Source: Desulfobacteraceae bacterium
Lineage (GTDB): Bacteria; Desulfobacterota; DSM-4660; Desulfatiglandales; Desulfatiglandaceae
NCBI GenBank assembly: GCA_030642205.1
Contig: DAOWOF010000127.1
Span: 1 to 6,943, forward strand
Direction: 5' to 3'
Length of the DNA: 6,943 nt
Part shown: positions 1-6,054 of the stretch, piece after piece
Position numbering within the stretch: position 1 is the first letter of the stretch
Layout of the letters: the number at the start of each line of letters is the position of its first letter
Made by a program: the position numbers and the translations under genes
The notes under the pieces: model-generated
Database searches by the model: none
Told to the model about the DNA's origin: nothing
The model's input: only the letters and a program-made list of their open reading frames with translations

Positions 1-432
1 GAAAATATTTTAATTAATAGTAGTGGTATATTAAAGATTGTTGATTTTGGTGTGGCCATAAAGACAGATGCTGATGGTGAAAAACAGGCGGATATGGTAG
101 GTTCACCCTATTATATTTCTCCTGATGCTATTTTAGGGCGTATGATTGATCATCGAAGCGATATATACTCTCTTGGGGCTACCTATTACCATGCTCTGAG
201 CAGTGCTCCTCCTTTTGACGGCAAAGATACTGAAGAGGTCTTACTCAAACATCTGAACGAAAAGCCTGTACCTCTCCATGAAAAGAATCCCAAGGTTTCA
301 AATTTACTTGGATCGATAATTGACAAGATGCTCCTTAAAGATCCAGATGAACGTTATCAGGATTATCAAGAAATAATAAAGGATTTGCAGAATTTTCGTG
401 TTAAGGTATTAACTAGCCTGAAGCGAAAATAA
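1..432 (+). CDS. Hanks-type Ser/Thr protein kinase, C-terminal part (5' end outside the window)
   Basis: The reading frame is open from base 1 and ends at TAA 430-432, giving 143 visible residues; the GTG at 52 is internal, not a start. The first residues, ENIL, are the end of the HRDxKPEN catalytic loop. The Mg-binding DFG follows at visible residues 15-17 (bases 43-51). Next come an activation segment with GSPYYISPD at 34-42, the helix-F motif DIYSLG at 54-59, and the subdomain XI Arg in DPDERY (R118). The family phosphorylates Ser/Thr of protein partners with ATP. The usual APE motif reads SPD here, a conservative Glu-to-Asp change that bacterial PknB-like kinases may tolerate. The protein ends about 25 residues after R118, so there is no C-terminal transmembrane or sensor domain; any such part would lie upstream. 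The ATP-binding lobe is not visible, so activity cannot be judged. No clear terminator follows the stop. The substrate is unknown. Confidence 0.93.
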   Translation, partial: ENILINSSGILKIVDFGVAIKTDADGEKQADMVGSPYYISPDAILGRMIDHRSDIYSLGATYYHALSSAPPFDGKDTEEVLLKHLNEKPVPLHEKNPKVSNLLGSIIDKMLLKDPDERYQDYQEIIKDLQNFRVKVLTSLKRK

Positions 433-439
433 AATTATC

Positions 440-471
440 TTGACATAGGAGCCAAATCTTTTTTATATAAT
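440..471 (+). promoter_or_regulatory. Sigma70-type promoter of the trp leader/trpEGD
   Basis: A perfect -35 hexamer TTGACA lies at 440-445. The -10 is either TATATA at 464-469 (18-nt spacer) or the overlapping TATAAT at 466-471 (20-nt spacer). It begins 8 nt after the kinase stop codon and points toward trpE. Transcription would start at roughly 476-479, immediately at the AUG of the leader ORF. The consensus quality is seen directly; the start site is inferred. Confidence 0.72.
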
Positions 472-478
472 ATTTATT

Positions 479-580
479 ATGGAGTCAGGGAATAAAAGAA
501 ATATCGGCAGAGATACAGAAAATTGGCGCTGGTACAGCTTCTTTTTAGGGAGATGGGCCTGCCGGAACAGATATAAATAA
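479..580 (+). CDS. trpL: trp operon leader peptide (33 aa, three Trp codons)
   Basis: A short ORF begins with ATG at 479 and stops at TAA 578-580. Its middle reads NWRWYSFFLGRW. TGG codons are at 524-526, 530-532 and 554-556, so 3 of 33 residues are Trp, a rare residue, and two are separated by a single codon. In attenuators of this class a ribosome that stalls on Trp codons when charged tRNA-Trp is scarce changes the folding of the downstream RNA and lets transcription proceed into trpE. The placement fits: promoter directly upstream, intrinsic terminator 52 nt after the stop, trpE immediately beyond. There is no Shine-Dalgarno sequence before the ATG, and the promoter predicts a transcript starting at or within about 3 nt of it, so translation may be leaderless. 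No other ATG, GTG or TTG occurs in frame before the first Trp codon. At 33 codons it is longer than the roughly 14-residue enterobacterial TrpL. The peptide itself probably has no function other than being translated. I do not know a named homologue. Confidence 0.7.
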   Translation: MESGNKRNIGRDTENWRWYSFFLGRWACRNRYK

Positions 581-645
581 TAAACAGTGGGCATCTCCTT
601 TGATTGCCCCGCGATTTTTTATCACGCTTATAAAGACCATGGGGC
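547..645 (+). promoter_or_regulatory. Leader RNA switch: anti-pairing hairpin and candidate antiterminator of the trp attenuator
   Basis: Several mutually exclusive pairings can be read. (a) GGAGATG 549-555 pairs perfectly with CATCTCC 592-598. After a 2-nt bulge the helix extends as CCTGC 558-562 with GTGGG 587-591 (including G-U pairs). Its 5' arm overlaps the third Trp codon. (b) GGGC 589-592 can pair with GCCC 606-609. (c) GCCCC 606-610 can pair with GGGGC 641-645, which overlaps the terminator apex and would be topologically incompatible with its stem. Proposed logic: a ribosome stalled at codons 16-18 leaves 549-555 free, (a) forms, 606-610 is released and (c) blocks termination. A ribosome reaching the stop codon masks (a), so (b) forms and the terminator folds. 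The base pairs are seen; the switching order is inferred, and helices (b) and (c) are short. Confidence 0.45.
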
Positions 646-667
646 TATTTCCTGATGGTCTTTTTTT
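632..667 (+). terminator. Intrinsic terminator acting as trp attenuator, just upstream of trpE
   Basis: AAAGACCAT (632-640) pairs perfectly with ATGGTCTTT (655-663). After one G-G mismatch the stem can continue with GGG 642-644 against CCT 651-653, closing on a CTATTT loop. The 3' arm runs into an uninterrupted T tract at 661-667, the form of a Rho-independent terminator. It ends only 6 nt before the trpE ribosome binding site (GGAG 673-676), so it cannot end an upstream gene without also controlling trpE. That makes it an attenuator rather than a simple kinase terminator. Confidence 0.85.
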
Positions 668-683
668 ATTTTGGAGTAAAAAA

Positions 684-2156
684 GTGGAAACAAAACCCTC
701 TTTTTCAGAATTTCTGGCTTTGTCAAAAAAAGCTGCCCTGATACCTGTGTACCAGGAATTATTGGCTGATACAGATACCCCTGTTTCGGCATATTTAAAA
801 ATTAAGGATAAATCCTTTTCATACCTTCTGGAAAGCGCTGAGGGAGGCAAGCACTGGGGACGTTATAGTTTTATAGGTTATAAGCCCTGTTTAACAGCTT
901 CATTTCGTGGAAATGAGATGTTAATCAGGCAGAACGGCCAGGAAAAAATCTTGCACGATATCTCCAACCCAATAGATATATTACGCGATATAAATCATGA
1001 CTTTTTAGCTGTGAGCTCCAAAGATCTTGCTCCTTTTCAAGGTGGATTAGTCGGTTTCTTTAACTATGATCTAATACGTAAATGGGAACATCTGCCTGGA
1101 ACCCGGGCTGCCAGCTCCAATCAACCCGAGGCTGTTTTTACCATAGCTGGACGGCTGATTATTTTTGATCATCTAACTCATCATATGAAGATTGTAGCCT
1201 TTGCTCATCTGGACGGAAAGTCTAAACCGGAAGAGGCTTATTTAAAAGCCTGCCAGGATGTTGATGAAACAATTGAAGAATTACGTCAGCCATTTTCGCC
1301 TCAAATGAATGGTGATCCCTTAATTGTCTCTGAGCTTAAGAGCAATTTCACCAAGGATGATTTTAAGGATGCAGTTCTCAAGGCCAAGGAGTATATCGTC
1401 GCAGGAGATGTGATCCAGGTCGTTCTTTCCCAGAGATTTTCAGGAGAAATATCCGGAGATGATTTTAGTCTCTACCGTAGCCTAAGAAGTGTGAATCCAT
1501 CCCCTTATATGTTTTATCTTAATTTTGGAGAAGATAAGATCATTGGAGCTTCTCCTGAGATACTGGTACGCCTGACAGATGGTAAAATCGAACTGAGGCC
1601 AATAGCCGGAACCAGACCCAGAGGCATGACCTCTGAAGAGGATCTGGCCCTTGAAGAGGATCTTATGGGCGATCCTAAAGAACGTGCCGAGCATGTTATG
1701 CTTGTTGACTTAGGCCGTAACGATGTAGGAAAAGTTGCTTTACCAGGCAGCGTTACCGTACCAAGATTGATGGAGGTTGAACATTACTCTCATGTGATGC
1801 ATATCGTCTCCCGGGTTGAAGGGCAGTTGAAAAAGGAAATGGATGCCTTTGACCTTTTTATGTCTGCTTTTCCGGCTGGCACGGTTTCAGGAGCGCCCAA
1901 GATTCGGGCAATGGAAATTATCAGTGAGCTGGAGCCAACACCTCGTGGTCCCTATGCGGGAGCTGTTGGGTATTTTGGTTTTAACGGAAATATGGATTTT
2001 TCCATTACTATCCGCACAATAACAATAAATAAAGATATCCTTTCAGTTCAGGTTGGGGCAGGTATTGTGGCTGATTCCTCGCCTGAAGGAGAATATCAGG
2101 AGACCTTGAAAAAGGGAGCTGCCATGTTCAAGGCCATTAAAAAGGTGAACTTATAA
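684..2156 (+). CDS. trpE: Anthranilate synthase component I
   Basis: TrpE converts chorismate and ammonia to anthranilate and pyruvate, the first committed step of tryptophan synthesis; the ammonia comes from the glutaminase subunit TrpG. I choose GTG at 684: GGAG at 673-676 gives a 7-nt spacing, and the protein then begins ETKPSFSEF followed by LIPVYQELLADTDTPVSAY, as TrpE proteins do. An in-frame ATG at 639 lies inside the attenuator stem with no ribosome site. The 490-residue product has normal family length. It shows the N-terminal LLES (48-51), part of the Trp feedback-inhibition pocket, then NPSPYMFY (271-278), PIAGTRPRG (306-314), DLGRNDVGKV (342-351), HVMHIVSRV (370-378), FPAGTVSGAPKIRAME (396-411) and GAGIVADSSPEGEYQET (457-473) of the chorismate-binding core. 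Retention of LLES suggests allosteric inhibition by Trp in addition to the attenuator. The stop overlaps the trpG start by one base (TAATG), implying coupled translation and a balanced complex. Motifs and operon context favour TrpE over PabB. Confidence 0.97.
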   Translation: METKPSFSEFLALSKKAALIPVYQELLADTDTPVSAYLKIKDKSFSYLLESAEGGKHWGRYSFIGYKPCLTASFRGNEMLIRQNGQEKILHDISNPIDILRDINHDFLAVSSKDLAPFQGGLVGFFNYDLIRKWEHLPGTRAASSNQPEAVFTIAGRLIIFDHLTHHMKIVAFAHLDGKSKPEEAYLKACQDVDETIEELRQPFSPQMNGDPLIVSELKSNFTKDDFKDAVLKAKEYIVAGDVIQVVLSQRFSGEISGDDFSLYRSLRSVNPSPYMFYLNFGEDKIIGASPEILVRLTDGKIELRPIAGTRPRGMTSEEDLALEEDLMGDPKERAEHVMLVDLGRNDVGKVALPGSVTVPRLMEVEHYSHVMHIVSRVEGQLKKEMDAFDLFMSAFPAGTVSGAPKIRAMEIISELEPTPRGPYAGAVGYFGFNGNMDFSITIRTITINKDILSVQVGAGIVADSSPEGEYQETLKKGAAMFKAIKKVNL

Positions 2157-2728
2157 TGTTGCTGCTGATTGATAATTATGATTCTTTTACCTACAACCTT
2201 GTTCAGATTATTGAAGCCCTGGATCAGGAAATTGTAGTCTTTCGCAATGATAAGATTACTCTTGAGGAGATGAAACATCTTAAACCTGAATTCTTGATGA
2301 TTTCGCCTGGGCCTTGCACTCCAAAAGAAGCCGGTGTTTCGGTGGAGGCAATCCGGTATTTTGGCAATAAAATACCGGTGCTTGGTGTATGTCTTGGACA
2401 TCAGTCCGCAGCGGTTGCCTATGGAGGACAAGTGCTAAAAGCAGACAGGATTATGCATGGCAAGACCTCTTCTGTTTTTCATGATGGGAAAACCATCTTT
2501 GAAGGGCTGCCCAATCCTTTTGAGGCCATTCGTTACCATTCCCTGATTGTTGATAAGGCGACTCTTCCGGATGTTCTTGAAATAAGCGCATGGACAAAGG
2601 AGGGGGAAATTATGGGGGTTCGACACAGGGATTATCCGGTTCATGGCGTACAATTTCATCCTGAATCAATCTTGACTCGATCAGGGCCTGAAGTAGTCAG
2701 GAATTTTTTGCGTCTTAAAGGGATATAA
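2156..2728 (+). CDS. trpG: Anthranilate synthase component II, glutamine amidotransferase
   Basis: This class I glutamine amidotransferase hydrolyses glutamine and channels ammonia to TrpE in the cytoplasmic anthranilate synthase complex. All hallmarks are present in 190 residues, the normal length: N-terminal LLIDNYDSFTYNL (3-15), the oxyanion-loop SPGPCTP (50-56), the nucleophile Cys79 in GVCLGHQ, the YHSL motif (127-130), and the catalytic His168 and Glu170 in GVQFHPES. It is a stand-alone subunit, not fused to TrpE or TrpD. Its ATG shares a base with the trpE stop, so translation is probably by re-initiation; there is no strong independent ribosome site, only purine-rich AAAAAGGTGAAC upstream. 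Such proteins can also serve PabB in folate synthesis (as PabA); adjacency to trpE and trpD makes the Trp role primary here, and dual use cannot be excluded. Confidence 0.97.
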   Translation: MLLLIDNYDSFTYNLVQIIEALDQEIVVFRNDKITLEEMKHLKPEFLMISPGPCTPKEAGVSVEAIRYFGNKIPVLGVCLGHQSAAVAYGGQVLKADRIMHGKTSSVFHDGKTIFEGLPNPFEAIRYHSLIVDKATLPDVLEISAWTKEGEIMGVRHRDYPVHGVQFHPESILTRSGPEVVRNFLRLKGI

Positions 2729-2836
2729 TCTTATTGCTAAGGTCAAATAATATTGTCATATAAATTTATAATGCATTCAGGTAACTATTCAGTAAATATC
2801 TCAGGAATGACACCTTAAATTAGGAGGGGATGGATA

Positions 2837-3883
2837 ATGATGATCAGAGAGGCGCTGTCAAAGATAGTCAAGAGGGTTGATTTGACACAGTCTGAGATGG
2901 AACGGACAATGGATGAAATTATGAGCGGCGCGGCTACACCGGCACAAATCGGGGCACTTGTTACTGCATTAAGGATGAAGGGTGAAACTGTAGATGAGAT
3001 TACAGGAGCCGCTATGGTTATGAGATCCAAGGCCTTCAGGATAGCCTTAAACCATGGAAAGGGGGAGCCAATTCTTGATACCTGCGGCACAGGTGGAGAT
3101 GGGACCAATACCTTTAATGTATCAACCGCAACTGCCTTTGTAGCAGCGGGAGCAGGGGTTAAGGTGGCCAAGCATGGCAACAGGGCGGTTTCAAGCCAAT
3201 GTGGCAGCGCGGATGTGCTGGAGGCCATTGGAGTAAATATTGATCTTGATCCCCCTGATGTTCAAACTTGCCTGGAGGAGATCGGGATAGGTTTCCTTTT
3301 TGCCCCCTTTTTCCATAAAGCCATGAAATATGCGGCAGGCCCCAGAAAAGACATTGGTCTGCGTACTATTTTCAATCTTTTGGGTCCCCTTACAAATCCG
3401 GCAGGAGCAACCGTACAGGTGCTTGGCGTATATGATCAAAGTTTAACTGAAAAGATTGCCAATGTACTAAATCAATTAGGGAGCAATGAAGCCTTTGTGG
3501 TATGCGGTGAAGGAACCTATGATGAAATTAGCATCTGCAGCCCGACGAAAATTTCCCATCTCAAAGGGGGCAATGTCAATACTTATAATATAACGCCAGA
3601 GGAATGTGGTCTAAAAACAGCTGATGCCAGCGAAATCAGGGGAGGTAACAAGGAGCATAATGCCGAAATAATCAGAAACATCCTGGATGGTCAACATGAT
3701 GCCAAACGGGATATGGTTCTTATCAATACCGCCGCTGCCTTTGTTGTAGCAGGATTGGATCAAGATCTTAAAGGAGGAGTCCTAAGGGCCATAGACTCAA
3801 TTGATTCAGGTAAGGCAAAAGAAAAACTGGAACAGTTGATTTCCTTTACAAAGAGAGTTGAACCTCTTGGGAATACCCTTTAA
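2837..3883 (+). CDS. trpD: Anthranilate phosphoribosyltransferase
   Basis: TrpD transfers the phosphoribosyl group of PRPP to anthranilate, the second step of the Trp pathway. ATG at 2837 has a very strong ribosome site, AGGAGG at 2822-2827 with 9-nt spacing; an adjacent ATG at 2840 is less well spaced, and an ATG at 2830 is out of frame. The 348-residue protein has normal length and begins with the helical N-terminal domain of the family (about 1-70). It then shows the PRPP loop DTCGTGGDG (81-89), NVST (94-97), KHGNRAVSS (112-120), an anthranilate-site Arg in GPR (R170), and the Mg-binding acidic pair in YDEIS (D229, E230). The usual SSKSGSADVLEALG reads SSQCGSADVLEAIG, a mild variation. It is separated from trpG by 108 bp with no obvious terminator and only a lone TATAAT (2767-2772) without a suitable -35, so it probably depends on read-through from the trp promoter. 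trpC does not follow; the next gene is convergent. Confidence 0.97.
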   Translation: MMIREALSKIVKRVDLTQSEMERTMDEIMSGAATPAQIGALVTALRMKGETVDEITGAAMVMRSKAFRIALNHGKGEPILDTCGTGGDGTNTFNVSTATAFVAAGAGVKVAKHGNRAVSSQCGSADVLEAIGVNIDLDPPDVQTCLEEIGIGFLFAPFFHKAMKYAAGPRKDIGLRTIFNLLGPLTNPAGATVQVLGVYDQSLTEKIANVLNQLGSNEAFVVCGEGTYDEISICSPTKISHLKGGNVNTYNITPEECGLKTADASEIRGGNKEHNAEIIRNILDGQHDAKRDMVLINTAAAFVVAGLDQDLKGGVLRAIDSIDSGKAKEKLEQLISFTKRVEPLGNTL

Positions 3884-3995
3884 TTATAAATAATTATTAA
3901 ACCGGCTTGGCTGAATCGCAGAAACCAAAGGAAAGGCTTTGCAATAAAAACCATTCAAGAAAAATCGTATTTTTATTTTGACTTATTACCATGCC

Positions 3996-5183
3996 TTATT
4001 TTAAAAATTTAACAATAATTAATCCGCAAACAGCAAATGCGCCTGTAATATAAAAAGTTGTATCAAGACTGCTTTGGTATGCTATTAATCCTGAAATGGT
4101 AGCCCCTGTTATAAACCCAGTATCGTAAACAGATGTGAATATTGCCATAAAAAGAGGTTTCTCTGATTGATTTCCATACCCTGCGGCCATTGCATTATGA
4201 GTAGGGAATAATAACCCTATTCCAATGCCATATAATATAGCCGAGATATAAAACAAATCCGTACGTATAGTGATTGGAATAAGGAGGATTCCAAGCATCA
4301 ATATTGGATAAGATATTTGCATAAAAATTATCTTGCCATGTTTATCTATTGATTTTCCCATTGAAAGCATAATTAAAATTGAAGAGGCATAGGCAATAAA
4401 AAAATAGGCTCCAGTATTACCGCCATTTTCGTTTGCGATCAAAACAAGAAAAGTTGGAACAGTTGCCTGGCAGTGAGCAAAGATTATTGTAGACAGCAGC
4501 AAGATCATAAATGGTTTATTTTTAAAGACCAAGCTGGAACTAAATTTTGGGATTGTTTCAGCCTGGTTGTTAAGTGTAATTGATTCACTAACCATTTCTG
4601 AAAAAACCAAACCCAATAAAGAGGCTGTAGCGGCAGCATAGTATATACTTGCAAATCCGAATTTTGATATAAGCATTTCACCAATGGCTGGCCCTAATGC
4701 TATAGCCCCCATTATTGCCGCTCCAAGTATACTGAAAGCTTCCCCTCTGGTTTTTTCAGGAAATGTTTTTGCAGCGATAGAGAAACTGCCTGCCAGAAAT
4801 GCGGACAGGCCAATGCCATGCAGAATCCTGTTTATGAGCATATAGACCCCAAAGGATGAAATAAAAGCATATCCCAGAGAGGCAACAAAACTAATAATCA
4901 AACCATAACTTATTATTTTTTTCTCACCTTTAATCGATGCGAGCTTGCCCATATATGGTCTTGTTATTACAGCGGCAATTGAAAAAATACCCATCACGAA
5001 ACCAATAACATGTTCTTTACATCCTATTTTATCCAGTGAAACTGGATATAGGTAGAACAATGCAATATTAAAAAATTGCATAAAAAATGATATACAAAAT
5101 AAAATGAAATCTTTGCTCCATAATTCAATTTTGTTTGTGGTTTGCTCATTTAACTGCATATTCTTGCCCCATTTTTTTATCAT
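3996..5183 (-). CDS. Major facilitator superfamily transporter, 12 transmembrane segments, substrate unknown
   Basis: An inner-membrane secondary transporter of 395 residues, very hydrophobic, with the two-times-six helix layout of MFS proteins and a hydrophilic central loop at about 196-222. Family signs are a motif A-like loop after helix 2, TRPYMGKLASIKGEKK (74-89), where the usual Asp is Ser83; NRILHGIG (118-125) in helix 4; GPAIGE (164-169) resembling motif C of exporters; and a second-half motif A echo MGKSIDKHGK (275-284). Efflux of a small molecule is the most likely direction, but the sequence does not name a substrate. I keep the ATG at 5183. An in-frame ATG at 5159 (residue 9, MQLNEQ) has GGGG about 7 nt upstream and may be the real start. 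The gene is convergent with trpD, 112 bp apart, with no convincing terminator between them. No clear promoter stands out upstream. A role in Trp export is possible only by proximity, and I do not claim it. Confidence 0.9.
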   Translation of the reverse strand: MIKKWGKNMQLNEQTTNKIELWSKDFILFCISFFMQFFNIALFYLYPVSLDKIGCKEHVIGFVMGIFSIAAVITRPYMGKLASIKGEKKIISYGLIISFVASLGYAFISSFGVYMLINRILHGIGLSAFLAGSFSIAAKTFPEKTRGEAFSILGAAIMGAIALGPAIGEMLISKFGFASIYYAAATASLLGLVFSEMVSESITLNNQAETIPKFSSSLVFKNKPFMILLLSTIIFAHCQATVPTFLVLIANENGGNTGAYFFIAYASSILIMLSMGKSIDKHGKIIFMQISYPILMLGILLIPITIRTDLFYISAILYGIGIGLLFPTHNAMAAGYGNQSEKPLFMAIFTSVYDTGFITGATISGLIAYQSSLDTTFYITGAFAVCGLIIVKFLK

Positions 5184-5371
5184 GTATGATCATCTCATGA
5201 AAAGTATCTTCTCGGCTTTTTACTCGGCGAATGAGATCTGCTCCTCCCTGGCCTGTTGATGGTTTTTTCCGTAAATTACCACAATCAATTTGGCATTGCC
5301 AGGACCATATTGTATGAATCACTACAACATCAAGGTGCTATTCAATGAAGGTTGTAGGATTTCCTAAAGCC

Positions 5372-5467
5372 TCAGGTCTGTCCCAGGTAAATCCAATCAT
5401 CTGCTTTGTAGCAAGTACCTGCAAATGTCAAAATTGGTAACCTCACGAGCAGGAGTTCTGTAACTTT
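5372..5467 (-). pseudogene. Decayed fragment resembling the DUF4338/DruA-type family
   Basis: On the minus strand an open stretch from about 5467 to 5375 contains FAGTCYKADDWIYLGQT (5425-5375) and then hits TGA at 5374-5372. From memory, this matches the family signature GTCYRAANWIxLGxTxGRG of DUF4338 proteins, formerly annotated as IS-related and including DruA of the Druantia defence system. Continuing in frame gives GFRKSYNLH with further stops. An in-frame TAA lies just upstream at 5470-5468. The full family is a few hundred residues, so only a remnant of one conserved segment survives. The rest of the gene-free stretch 5184-5371 shows no intact gene. One minus-strand frame stays open from about 5340 into the MFS start region (includes PSTGQGGADLIRRVKSRED) but has no recognisable domain. 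The relic suggests an accessory element once lay between the MFS gene and the phosphodiesterase operon. The family assignment rests on one short motif. Confidence 0.5.
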
Positions 5468-5486
5468 TTACGAGGTTATCAATTTT
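5430..5486. repeat. 15-bp inverted repeat upstream of the phosphodiesterase operon promoter
   Basis: AAAATTGGTAACCTC (5430-5444) and GAGGTTATCAATTTT (5472-5486) are inverted copies matching at 14 of 15 positions; in RNA the one mismatch is a G-U pair. They enclose 27 bp, with arm centres 42 bp apart, about four helical turns. The right arm stops 5 bp before the -35 element of the next promoter. It could be a two-site operator, the end of a decayed mobile element or an RNA hairpin. The repeat is seen; its role is unknown. It overlaps the gene relic. Confidence 0.7.
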
Positions 5487-5491
5487 AGATC

Positions 5492-5519
5492 TTGTTTTTT
5501 TGTATAAGGTTGGTATACT
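5492..5519 (+). promoter_or_regulatory. Extended -10 promoter for the phosphodiesterase-HIT-lapA operon
   Basis: TTGTTT at 5492-5497, a 16-nt spacer, and TATACT at 5514-5519 preceded by TG at 5511-5512, giving TGGTATACT, a perfect extended -10 context. Transcription would begin near 5526, leaving a leader of roughly 37 nt before the ATG at 5563. It is the only good promoter I see for the three downstream genes, which are tightly spaced. Confidence 0.62.
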
Positions 5520-5562
5520 TTTTTTAATAAAAATACAATTTCAAAATTGGAGATTTATTACC

Positions 5563-6045
5563 ATGATTAAAATAGGGGTACTATCTGATACCCATTTAGG
5601 ACGGGTAAATGATACCCTAAGGTCAATCTATGATAAATATCTTGCTGATACAGATATGATTATACATGCAGGAGATATCGTTTCCACCGAAATTATCACT
5701 TTTTTAGAACAAAAACCTTTTCATGGGGTAAGTGGAAATATGGATCCCATAGAAGTTATTAGTCTGCTACCCCCCAAAAAAATCATTCAAGCGGGTAAAT
5801 TTCGGATAGGGCTTCTTCATGGCTGGGGATCCGCTTCCGGTCTTGAAGAACGAGTCTATTCTGAGTTTGAAGATGTTGATATCATTATCTTTGGTCATTC
5901 ACATCGACCAACTCAATATACTAAAAATGGAGTACTTATATTTAATCCTGGTACAGCTACGGGGAATACATCATCAAGACATAATACAATAGGTTATTTA
6001 GAGCTGGATGATAAAATTAATTCTGAAATCATTTATATTAATTGA
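5563..6045 (+). CDS. YfcE/MJ0936-type metallophosphoesterase
   Basis: A small cytoplasmic calcineurin-like phosphoesterase of the YfcE/MJ0936 group, which hydrolyses phosphodiester bonds using two metal ions (often Mn); the natural substrate is generally unknown. I choose ATG at 5563: GGAG at 5549-5552 with 10-nt spacing, and the protein then starts directly with the first beta strand, MIKIGVLSDTH. An upstream in-frame ATG at 5500 would overlap the promoter and adds a tail that homologues lack. The 160-residue product has the normal size and all metal ligands: Asp9 and His11 (SDTH), Asp38 (HAGD), Asn59 (GNMD), His86 (LLHG), and His112 and His114 (FGHSHRP), followed by NPGT (128-131). It leads a co-directional cluster with the HIT gene 9 bp downstream. 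Pairing with a nucleotide-cleaving HIT protein suggests nucleotide housekeeping, but that is inference. Confidence 0.93.
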   Translation: MIKIGVLSDTHLGRVNDTLRSIYDKYLADTDMIIHAGDIVSTEIITFLEQKPFHGVSGNMDPIEVISLLPPKKIIQAGKFRIGLLHGWGSASGLEERVYSEFEDVDIIIFGHSHRPTQYTKNGVLIFNPGTATGNTSSRHNTIGYLELDDKINSEIIYIN

Positions 6046-6054
6046 GGGATAAAG

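Noticed and set aside
500..620. A T-box riboswitch in the trp leader
   Set aside because: I looked for the conserved T-box bulge (TGGNACCGCG-like) and found only GCTGGTACAG and CTGCCGGAAC, which do not match. The Trp-codon leader ORF explains the region better.
600..683. An N-terminal extension of trpE starting at TTG 600 or ATG 639
   Set aside because: Both lack a ribosome site, the ATG lies inside the attenuator stem, and the added residues do not look like TrpE. GTG 684 with GGAG at 673 fits the family N-terminus.
545..850. Minus-strand open frame of about 100 codons opposite the leader and trpE start
   Set aside because: It lies across the attenuator and trpE coding sequence, has no recognisable domain, and is best explained as a shadow frame.
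2753..2772. An internal promoter before trpD from TTGTCA (2753) and TATAAT (2767)
   Set aside because: The spacer is only 8 nt, far from the needed 16-18, and no other -35 sits at the correct distance.
2775..2804. Imperfect direct repeats of ATTCAG/CTCAG before trpD as a regulator site
   Set aside because: Only 5-6 bases per copy and not clearly positioned relative to a promoter.
3926..3974. Terminator between trpD and the MFS gene: CAAAG/CTTTG (3926-3941) or AAAAAT/ATTTTT (3960-3974)
   Set aside because: The first stem has 5 bp and no T tract. The second is A-T only with a 3-nt loop. Neither is convincing as an intrinsic terminator.
5179..5196. Overlapping dyads ATCATGTATGAT and ATGATCAT at the start of the MFS gene as an operator
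   Set aside because: They are short and AT-rich, and no clear promoter is nearby, so chance is likely.
5500..5562. An upstream start at 5500 for the phosphodiesterase
   Set aside because: It would begin within the promoter, before the predicted transcription start. The internal ATG at 5563 has GGAG and matches the family N-terminus.
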